This document shows positions 1 through 5,521 of a stretch of DNA of 5,521 nt, piece by piece. Source of the DNA: Deltaproteobacteria bacterium (GTDB lineage Bacteria > Desulfobacterota > Desulfobacteria > Desulfobacterales > JAFDDL01); assembly GCA_019310865.1 (NCBI GenBank), contig JAFDDL010000279.1, forward strand, positions 1 to 5,521. The letters run 5' to 3'. The position numbers were made by a program, and so were the translations under genes. The stretch's first letter is position 1; every line of letters starts with the position of its first letter. The notes beneath the pieces were generated by a model. That model worked only from the letters and a program-made list of their open reading frames with translations, did no database searches and was not told the DNA's origin.

Positions 1-1
1 G

Positions 2-1219
2 GGTGATACAATCTTGAATCCTTCTTTGATACCACCCTATTTTGAGTCTGACGAAGAGGACATCGAAAGCGGTGGCGGACATCTTTTAGGTCGATGGGAA
101 CGTAGCTTTTCCGACGACGCCCTCATGTCCCTTCAATTTTATTACGATCGAACCGAGTACGATTTCCTATACGGACAAACAACCGTTGATACCATCGATT
201 TCGAATTCAACCATCACTTCAGCCTGGGATCTCGTCATGATATTGTCTGGGGGCTTGGATACCGGTTTGTCCAGGATGACCTGGTGATGTCGACCCCGTT
301 TTTTCAGCTTGACGAGAACAGCAGAAAAACCAATCTGTTTAGCGGGTTTGCCCAAGATGAAATCCGTTTTATGGATGACCGAGTCCGGGTCATTATCGGC
401 AGCAAATTTGAGCACAATGATTACACCGGTTTTGAAATACAACCCAGTGCCCGGATCAGTTGGTCTCCGGAAGGAACCTACACCATCTGGGCGGCTGCCT
501 CCCGGGCGGTTCGAACGCCGTCACGCGTTGAAGACGGCTTTCAGTTTGCGATCGCTGCGATCCCCGCCGGCGCCTTTCTGCCATTTTTCCCAGGCGCCGG
601 TGTGGCGCAGGTGATCGGAAACGGGGAGCTTGATACCGAAGACCTGACTGCCTTCGAGATGGGTTTCAGGGCCCAGCCCATGGATAATTTTTCTGTTGAT
701 GTTGCCGTGTTTTACAACATCTATGACGATCTGCGGGGCGGACCCACTGGAATGCCGTTTTTCGACATGTTGGGGGGATTCCCTGTCATGGTGGTTCCTT
801 CCGTCCTGACGAATTACCATGAAGGGGAATCATATGGTTTTGAGTTGGCGGCAGACTGGTTGATATCGAGAAGCTGGAAGCTCAAGGCATCTTACACCTA
901 TTTTGAGATCGAGAGAGAGATCGACGAGGGGGGTAGCCCCCAGCATCAGGCGTCGCTACGATCCATGGTAAACCTTTCCGGCAATCTCACATTTGATGTG
1001 TGGTGCCGGTATGTTGACGGCCTGCTTTTCGAGGAGGTGGACAGCTACCTCACAGCGGATGTTCGCCTGAGTTGGCAGGTGAGCAATAATCTCGAACTTT
1101 CAGTTACGGGGCGGAACCTCCTGGAACCTTCTCGAGCGGAGTATATCCCCCAATTTATGAATACGGTTGCCACTGAAATTGAGCGAAGCATTTACGGAAA
1201 AATCGTATGGAAATTTTAA
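2..1219 (+). CDS. TonB-dependent outer-membrane receptor, C-terminal beta-barrel (5' end outside window)
   Basis: This is the C-terminal part of a TonB-dependent receptor, an outer-membrane beta-barrel that imports a ligand such as a metal chelate, cofactor or other scarce substrate using TonB energy. The frame is open to the left edge, so the gene starts upstream; the TTG at base 14 is only the first start-like codon and not a credible start. Counting from that codon, about 401 barrel residues are present. Family hallmarks are SRAVRTPSR (residues 163-171), the ELDTEDLTAFEMGFR stretch (205-219), alternating aromatic strands such as LKASYTYFEIE (290-300), the TGRNLLEP motif (365-372), and a last strand ending in a terminal Phe (IVWKF) as outer-membrane proteins require for BAM-dependent insertion. 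The signal peptide, TonB box and plug domain lie outside the window, so the ligand cannot be named. It overlaps or directly abuts the yfiR-like gene, suggesting that the receptor and the signalling genes are co-expressed. The family call is firm; the substrate is unknown. Confidence 0.93.
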   Translation, partial: GDTILNPSLIPPYFESDEEDIESGGGHLLGRWERSFSDDALMSLQFYYDRTEYDFLYGQTTVDTIDFEFNHHFSLGSRHDIVWGLGYRFVQDDLVMSTPFFQLDENSRKTNLFSGFAQDEIRFMDDRVRVIIGSKFEHNDYTGFEIQPSARISWSPEGTYTIWAAASRAVRTPSRVEDGFQFAIAAIPAGAFLPFFPGAGVAQVIGNGELDTEDLTAFEMGFRAQPMDNFSVDVAVFYNIYDDLRGGPTGMPFFDMLGGFPVMVVPSVLTNYHEGESYGFELAADWLISRSWKLKASYTYFEIEREIDEGGSPQHQASLRSMVNLSGNLTFDVWCRYVDGLLFEEVDSYLTADVRLSWQVSNNLELSVTGRNLLEPSRAEYIPQFMNTVATEIERSIYGKIVWKF

Positions 1220-1866
1220 AAATGATTTTGGGTTCAATACCGGGTTATCGACGATTCGAAATGCCGGGTATTGGAATTCAAAATTGTCACCAACTTCTCA
1301 TCCGCATATGCTTCGGTGCCTGTGTGTTTTATTTTATGGGGATTGCGGCAATCTGTGATACGGCCCACGGCCGTTCTTCGGAAGCCGCTGATCTGGAATA
1401 CCGGATCAAGGCGGCGTTTCTATTGAATTTTACCAAATTCGTATCGTGGCCGGAAGATCTCTTAGATGACAAAAAGTCGCCGATCATCCTGTGCGTTGTG
1501 GGTGAAAATCCCTTTGGTGCGGCACTTGATTCCTTGCGGGACAAAACCGTCCGGGGCCGCCCCATTGAGGTGCGCTACGAATCGAATCCGGGCGCCCTGC
1601 CGGCGTGCCATGTGGCGTTTATGAGCCATAGCCTGCGGGGAAACGACGGAGAAATCTTGCGGCAGCTGGCCGGCGTTCCGATTCTGACCGTGGGTGAAAA
1701 CCGGGATTTTGCCAAGCAGGGGGGGATGATCAATTTCATCATGCAAAACAATAAAATCCGGTTCGAGATCAATCCCTCGGCAGTGAAAGCCGCGTCGTTA
1801 AAGATCAGTTCACAACTATTAAAACTTGCAGTCATTGTTGAAACCGACCGCAGCAAGGAGAATTAA
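1207..1866 (+). CDS. YfiR/HmsC-like periplasmic protein (DUF4154)
   Basis: A 219-residue protein of the YfiR family, whose Pseudomonas member is a periplasmic repressor of the diguanylate cyclase YfiN. A hydrophobic stretch at about residues 29-49, preceded by Arg33 and other basic residues, followed by a plausible cleavage site after TAHG (53-56), indicates a Sec signal peptide. The family domain spans about 62-212: [19 protein letters not shown] (64-82), [11 protein letters not shown] (94-104), CHVAFMS (134-140), [16 protein letters not shown] (162-177) and the closing helix [10 protein letters not shown] (199-208). The mature protein has only two cysteines, C96 and C134. The start is uncertain: ATG codons at 1207, 1222 and 1261 are all in frame, and none has a strong ribosome binding site. 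The 1207 start overlaps the receptor gene by 13 bases and gives an unusually long n-region; 1261 gives a more typical signal peptide. The stop lies 2 bases before the kinase start, so the two proteins are probably made together, and the CHASE8 domain of that kinase is the obvious partner. Function is by family and context. Confidence 0.9.
   Translation: MEILKMILGSIPGYRRFEMPGIGIQNCHQLLIRICFGACVFYFMGIAAICDTAHGRSSEAADLEYRIKAAFLLNFTKFVSWPEDLLDDKKSPIILCVVGENPFGAALDSLRDKTVRGRPIEVRYESNPGALPACHVAFMSHSLRGNDGEILRQLAGVPILTVGENRDFAKQGGMINFIMQNNKIRFEINPSAVKAASLKISSQLLKLAVIVETDRSKEN
1855..1860 (+). promoter_or_regulatory. Shine-Dalgarno of the kinase gene
   Basis: AAGGAG lies 8 bases before the ATG at 1869, inside the last codons of the yfiR-like gene. 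It fixes the kinase start and suggests independent ribosome loading despite the 2-base intergenic gap. Confidence 0.85.
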
Positions 1867-1868
1867 AC

Positions 1869-3485
1869 ATGCTTCGATTCCTTGAATCGTCGATCAAAAG
1901 GAAAATAACCGCCGGAATTATGGCAACGAGTGTTATCGTACTTTTTATGGCGTCATCAGCCATCATATCCTTTTATATCCTTTCCTTCAAACGCACGATG
2001 ACGGAGGACATGTCCATCAAGGCGGAAATCGTCGGTAAGAACAGTACTGCGGCCATGTTGTTTAACGACCGGACCTCTGCCGAGCAGACCCTCGCCGCAC
2101 TCAAGGCGGAGTCATCCATTATTGCGGCTTATATATATGATCATGAGGGTAACATATTCGCCCATTATCACCGGGGCGAGCAAATACCGCCGCCGCCGGC
2201 GGAGCAGCTCACGGGCGAGGGGCATATCTTTAAAGGAAATCACCTGGGGATTTGGAAAGAGATCGAGATGGACGGGACGCTGGTGGGGAAAGTATACCTG
2301 AAATCCGAACTCAACGAATTATATGGCCATTTTAAGCAATACCTGATCCTTGTTGCGGCGATTCTCCTCATTTCGGCACTGATATCTTACGCCCTATCGT
2401 CCAAGTTTCAGCAGGCCATTTCACGACCCATTCTCGATATGGCGCATCACATGAAAACGGTGTCCCAGGAAAAGGACTACACCATTAGAATGACCGATAA
2501 CAGAAAGGACGAACTCGGGCAATTGATACACGGCTTTAATGAGATGCTCATCCAAATTGAGGTCAGGGATGAGGCCCTTGAAACGCATCGGGAGAACCTG
2601 GAGGAGCAAGTCGCTGAGCGGACTGCCGAATTGTCCAAGACCAATGAGGACCTGGAGACCTTGATCGAGGAGTTGAAAACCGCCAAGCGCAACGCCGAAC
2701 TTGCCAACCTGGCAAAAAGCGATTTTCTGGCCAATATGAGCCATGAACTGCGCACGCCGCTGAATCATATCATCGGCTTTACCGAGTTGGTCGTGGATAA
2801 GAGTTTCGGTGATCTGAACGAGCCTCAGACGGAATATCTAAACGATGTCCTTACCAGCAGTCGGCACCTGCTCTCGCTGATCAACGATGTGCTGGACCTG
2901 TCAAAAGTGGAAGCCGGCAAGCTGGAATTGGATAGTAGCCCAATCGAGCTGCAGAGCCTGCTGAAAAACAGCCTGATCATGGTAAAGGAAAAAGCCCTAA
3001 AACATGGTCTTAAAGTGTCCCTTGAATTGGGAGAATTGCCCGACATTATAGAGGCGGATGAGCGGAAACTGAAACAGGTCATTTACAATCTGCTTGCAAA
3101 CGCGGTGAAGTTCACGCCGGACGGTGTCGATGTCGTTCTCTCGACCTGCCTGTCCGTCAATAACTCAAACGGCGATCGGTCAACCGATAACGGCTCCGGC
3201 GGCGGCAACCCGGAAAAAACGGATTCACGGGTATCGATTTCAGTCAGCGATACCGGAATCGGTTTGAAACCGGAAGATCTGAGACGGATTTTCAACCCCT
3301 TTGAACAGGTGGAAAGTTCCAGAAGCCGAAAATTCCAGGGGACGGGTTTGGGGCTATCCCTTGTCAGGAACTTGGTGACGCTTCATGGCGGGGAGATATG
3401 GGCCGAAAGCGATGGAGAGGGCAAGGGGGCAGTGTTTACGTTGGAGATACCGACAATCGCGCAACCGGTTGTCGAAATTGCCTGA
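1869..3485 (+). CDS. Membrane histidine kinase, CHASE8-HAMP-HisKA-HATPase_c
   Basis: A 538-residue inner-membrane sensor kinase that should autophosphorylate and pass phosphate to a response regulator. Domains in order: first transmembrane helix about 14-36; periplasmic CHASE8-type domain about 40-150, recognised by [17 protein letters not shown] (51-67), an ALKAE segment (77-81) and [17 protein letters not shown] (86-102); second transmembrane helix about 158-177; HAMP about 178-231; a charged coiled coil about 232-282; HisKA with the H-box [10 protein letters not shown], phospho-acceptor His292; ATPase domain with N-box residues N407 and N411, G1 box DTGIG (461-465), F-box F475/F478 and G2 box GTGLGLSL (491-498). 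All catalytic motifs look intact, so it should be active. There is no C-terminal receiver; the protein ends about 20 residues after the last ATPase motif region. A polar Asn/Gly/Ser-rich insert sits at 431-453. CHASE8 is also the periplasmic domain of YfiN, the target of YfiR, which makes the gene immediately upstream the likely regulator. The regulator immediately downstream is the likely phosphate acceptor. Confidence 0.95.
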   Translation: MLRFLESSIKRKITAGIMATSVIVLFMASSAIISFYILSFKRTMTEDMSIKAEIVGKNSTAAMLFNDRTSAEQTLAALKAESSIIAAYIYDHEGNIFAHYHRGEQIPPPPAEQLTGEGHIFKGNHLGIWKEIEMDGTLVGKVYLKSELNELYGHFKQYLILVAAILLISALISYALSSKFQQAISRPILDMAHHMKTVSQEKDYTIRMTDNRKDELGQLIHGFNEMLIQIEVRDEALETHRENLEEQVAERTAELSKTNEDLETLIEELKTAKRNAELANLAKSDFLANMSHELRTPLNHIIGFTELVVDKSFGDLNEPQTEYLNDVLTSSRHLLSLINDVLDLSKVEAGKLELDSSPIELQSLLKNSLIMVKEKALKHGLKVSLELGELPDIIEADERKLKQVIYNLLANAVKFTPDGVDVVLSTCLSVNNSNGDRSTDNGSGGGNPEKTDSRVSISVSDTGIGLKPEDLRRIFNPFEQVESSRSRKFQGTGLGLSLVRNLVTLHGGEIWAESDGEGKGAVFTLEIPTIAQPVVEIA

Positions 3486-3498
3486 GGGCTCGCGGAAA

Positions 3499-3503
3499 AA
3501 GGA
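3499..3503 (+). promoter_or_regulatory. Shine-Dalgarno of the response regulator gene
   Basis: AAGGA lies 7 bases before the ATG at 3511. It supports 3511 rather than the out-of-frame ATG at 3504, and lies in the only spacer (25 bases) between the kinase and regulator genes. Confidence 0.75.
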
Positions 3504-3510
3504 ATGATTT

Positions 3511-5283
3511 ATGGAGACCAAGACCGTATTGGTTGTTGAAGACAATGAATTGAATATGAAGCTGGTTCGAACCCTTCTTCAGCTCGGAAAATATCAGGTA
3601 CTCTGTGCCCAAGATGCAAAGACCGGTATCCGCCTGGCCGGAGAGCATATACCGGATTTGATCCTGATGGATGTTCAACTGCCGGATATGAACGGACTCA
3701 GCGCAACCCGCCGGATAAAAAATGATCCGAAGACGGGAAAAATCCCCGTTGTGGCATTGACGGCCTATGCCATGAAGAAGGATGAGAAAATGGCGCTTGA
3801 TGCCGGCTGCGATGGATACATGTCCAAACCCATCGACACGAAAAATTTCCTGTCCTTTGTGTCGAAACACATTTCCAATGGTAATGGTAAATCGCATCCG
3901 GCAAAATCGATCGGGAAACCGGCTATTTTAATTGTGGACGACGATCCCATGAATGTGAAATTCCTTGATACACTGTTAACGAAAGAGGGCTTTCACACGG
4001 CAAAAGCATATGACGGTTCCGAAGCATTGGAAAAGATTCGGGAAGATTCACCGGCGATGATTCTGCTCGACATCATGATGCCCGGAATAGATGGTTTTCA
4101 GGTTACCCGAAAACTGAAAGCCGATCCGGCAACCCGCGATATTCCCATCATCTTGATTACGGCACTGGACAGTGCCGGCGACAAAGCCCGGGGCATGGAA
4201 GCCGGTGCGGACGAATTTCTCAACAAACCGGTGAACAAAACGGAATTGATTGCCAGGGTCAAATCCCTGCTTAAGCTGAAAGTTTACCAGGAGCAACTCA
4301 CCAACCGAATACGGTCCGAACAGGAAATGCTAAATCCCGTGGTTCAAACCGTTTCCAATCAGGACGAGGAAGCTCTGGCGAATATACTGCTGGTAGAGGA
4401 CAGCCACAAGGATCTGGATCTGTTTAAATTTTATCTTGAGAATCAACCCTATCGGCTTACCATGGTCCAAACGGGTGAGGAGGCGATCGCCCTGTGTCGA
4501 CAAGGGGCCGTGGACCTGGTTCTGCTCGATTTGCTTCTGCCGGGTCTCGATGGGTTCGATGTCTGCCGGCACCTGAAGAAAGACAATCAGACTCGCAATA
4601 TTCAAATTTTGATGGTTTCTTCCCAGAACGATCTGGAGACCAAGTTGAAGGGGATCGACCTCGGTGCCGATGACTTTCTGATCAAGCCGGTCAACCGGGA
4701 AGAGCTTGTTGTCAGAATCCGGGCACAGGTAAAGAAAAAGCGCTACCTGGACCAGTTGGTTACCCGGTTCGAATCGGCAATGAGCGCCGCCATCACTGAC
4801 AAGTTGACGGAACTATACAATCACACCTATTTGAAGCATTTCATGGCGTTGGAAATCAGAAGATGTGACCGCCAGCAGCAACCCATGGCCTTTATCATGA
4901 TCGATATTGATGATTTCAAGGATTACAACGACACTTACGGCCACCCGGCCGGCGATGTATTGTTGAAACAATTCGGTCGGCTGATAAAAAAGACAATTCG
5001 AGAAATCGATCTGGCTGCCCGTTATGGCGGGGAAGAATTTGGCATTGTGCTGCCATATACCAACCGGGACGGTGCCCTATTAATCGCCGAGCGACTCTTG
5101 AACAATTTTCGCAACTGTTCCTTATCCGAAGGCCCGACGCGACTCTGTGAAAGAAAGACCGCCAGCATGGGCGTTGCCTGTTATCCGGATGATGGGGCGA
5201 CCGTGACGGAAGTGATTCAACGGGCGGACGAAGCCCTGTATCGGGCCAAGCAACAAGGCAAAAACCGAATATGCATGTGTTGA
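3511..5283 (+). CDS. Response regulator diguanylate cyclase, REC-REC-REC-GGDEF
   Basis: A 590-residue cytoplasmic regulator expected to make c-di-GMP from two GTP when phosphorylated. Three receivers are in tandem. REC1 (about 5-118) has acidic pair E10/D11, phospho-acceptor D54, T84 and K106. REC2 (about 138-254) has D143/D144, D187, T217 and K239. REC3 (about 291-407) has E296/D297, D340, S370 in the usual Thr/Ser position and K392. The GGDEF domain (about 426-586) keeps the metal ligand D465, guanine-contacting N473 and D482 (by analogy with PleD), the active motif RYGGEEF (504-510) and an RxxD inhibitory I-site, R497-E-I-D500, just upstream. It therefore looks catalytically competent and subject to product inhibition. 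PleD has two receivers before GGDEF; this protein has one more. REC1 resembles stand-alone DivK-type receivers or those fused to hybrid kinases, whereas REC2 and REC3 are more PleD-like; this is a visual judgement. It lies 25 bases after the kinase gene, making it the likely cognate partner. The protein ends in ICMC soon after the usual GGDEF closing motif. Confidence 0.96.
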   Translation: METKTVLVVEDNELNMKLVRTLLQLGKYQVLCAQDAKTGIRLAGEHIPDLILMDVQLPDMNGLSATRRIKNDPKTGKIPVVALTAYAMKKDEKMALDAGCDGYMSKPIDTKNFLSFVSKHISNGNGKSHPAKSIGKPAILIVDDDPMNVKFLDTLLTKEGFHTAKAYDGSEALEKIREDSPAMILLDIMMPGIDGFQVTRKLKADPATRDIPIILITALDSAGDKARGMEAGADEFLNKPVNKTELIARVKSLLKLKVYQEQLTNRIRSEQEMLNPVVQTVSNQDEEALANILLVEDSHKDLDLFKFYLENQPYRLTMVQTGEEAIALCRQGAVDLVLLDLLLPGLDGFDVCRHLKKDNQTRNIQILMVSSQNDLETKLKGIDLGADDFLIKPVNREELVVRIRAQVKKKRYLDQLVTRFESAMSAAITDKLTELYNHTYLKHFMALEIRRCDRQQQPMAFIMIDIDDFKDYNDTYGHPAGDVLLKQFGRLIKKTIREIDLAARYGGEEFGIVLPYTNRDGALLIAERLLNNFRNCSLSEGPTRLCERKTASMGVACYPDDGATVTEVIQRADEALYRAKQQGKNRICMC

Positions 5284-5290
5284 ACCTGCT

Positions 5291-5296
5291 AAGGAG
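5291..5296 (+). promoter_or_regulatory. Shine-Dalgarno of the downstream GGDEF gene
   Basis: AAGGAG lies 6 bases before the ATG at 5303, within the 19-base spacer after the regulator stop codon. It makes 5303 a confident start even though only 73 codons are visible. Confidence 0.85.
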
Positions 5297-5302
5297 TTTA
5301 AA

Positions 5303-5521
5303 ATGTTACATAAACTGGAAAAAGTCGATAGCGACATTGCCCAAGACTACAGCGAAAAGATCGGTTCTCCATTTAAGGATTGCTTGACGGGATTGGTCAA
5401 TCACGGTTTTTTTCATCTGACCTTGGAAAGAGAAATAGAGCGTTGTCGGAGATATGGGGCCACTTTAACATTGGGGCTGGTTGGCATTGATTCGTTTAAA
5501 CAGTTCAATGAGATAAATGGG
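5303..5521 (+). CDS. GGDEF-domain protein, N-terminal fragment (3' end outside window)
   Basis: Seventy-three codons are visible, open to the right edge. After about 25 residues without a recognisable sensor or membrane segment, a GGDEF domain begins: DCLTGLVNHGFF (26-37) matches the family entry motif DxLTxLxNRRxF, and GIDSFKQFNEING (61-73) matches the DIDxFKxxNDxxGH motif. The first Asp of that second motif, the Mg2+ ligand D327 in PleD, is Gly61 here, and the following ND is N69-E70. The GGDEF signature itself lies past the window, so activity cannot be judged fully, but the missing metal ligand argues for a degenerate, non-catalytic or regulatory domain. No transmembrane segment is seen in this fragment, so it is probably cytoplasmic. 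It follows the regulator gene by 19 bases and probably belongs to the same transcript. A further domain may follow. Confidence 0.85.
   Translation, partial: MLHKLEKVDSDIAQDYSEKIGSPFKDCLTGLVNHGFFHLTLEREIERCRRYGATLTLGLVGIDSFKQFNEING

Noticed and set aside
14..16. TTG at base 14 as the true start of the receptor gene.
   Set aside because: The frame stays open to the left edge and the protein begins in mid-barrel without signal peptide or plug domain, so the gene is cut by the window.
928..941. GGGGG-GTAG-CCCCC hairpin in the receptor gene.
   Set aside because: It is internal to a well-supported coding region and is explained by the Gly-Gly-Ser-Pro codons of a turn; no T run or regulatory context.
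1354..1359. Possible lipoprotein cysteine (C50, IAAIC) at the end of the YfiR-like signal peptide.
   Set aside because: The residue before the Cys is Ile, which does not fit the lipobox; a normal Sec cleavage after TAHG fits better.
2193..2202. CCGCCGGCGG palindrome in the kinase gene.
   Set aside because: It results from codons of a short proline run followed by Ala-Glu (residues 97-102 region) and there is no sign of a protein-binding site.
3451..3474. Inverted repeat CGACAA...TTGTCG containing the palindrome CAACCGGTTG, near the end of the kinase gene, considered as a terminator or operator.
   Set aside because: It lies inside the kinase coding sequence, is not followed by a T run, and the next gene has its own ribosome binding site a few bases later in an apparently continuous operon.
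3436..3897. Long minus-strand open frame opposite the kinase/regulator junction, and several other antisense open frames.
   Set aside because: Each is antisense to a strongly conserved protein domain, shows no recognisable domain, and has no convincing ribosome binding site; they are by-products of codon use in the sense genes.

Overview
The window holds five genes, all on the plus strand and packed head to tail: the 3' part of a TonB-dependent outer-membrane receptor, a YfiR/HmsC-type periplasmic protein (DUF4154), a CHASE8-HAMP histidine kinase, a response regulator with three receiver domains and a GGDEF diguanylate cyclase domain, and the 5' start of a second GGDEF gene that runs off the right edge. 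No RNA gene, mobile element, CRISPR array or clear terminator is visible. No non-coding stretch exceeds about 25 bases.

The TonB receptor and periplasmic proteins point to a diderm, Gram-negative bacterium. The mixed AT/GC composition, the style of the two-component proteins and the TonB receptor/YfiR/CHASE8 kinase grouping recall Desulfobacterota (Deltaproteobacteria, Desulfobacteraceae-like). That assignment is an impression from protein style and is not proven by a marker gene.

Layout: bases 2-1219 encode the C-terminal beta-barrel of the receptor. Bases 1207-1866 encode the YfiR-like protein, whose annotated start overlaps the receptor gene by 13 bases. Bases 1869-3485 encode the kinase after a 2-base gap. 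Bases 3511-5283 encode REC-REC-REC-GGDEF after a 25-base gap. The last gene starts at 5303, 19 bases further on. The spacing, shared strand and good Shine-Dalgarno sequences at three starts indicate one transcript, whose promoter must lie left of the window.

The likely logic is a cell-envelope-to-c-di-GMP circuit. In Pseudomonas YfiBNR, periplasmic YfiR represses YfiN, an inner-membrane protein with a CHASE8-type periplasmic domain, HAMP and GGDEF. Here the same periplasmic and HAMP parts sit on a histidine kinase, and the GGDEF output sits on a separate response regulator with three apparently phosphorylatable receivers. The arrangement therefore looks like a Yfi pathway split into a phosphorelay, with a TonB receptor in the place where YfiB would be expected. 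The domain content is seen directly; the circuit is inference.
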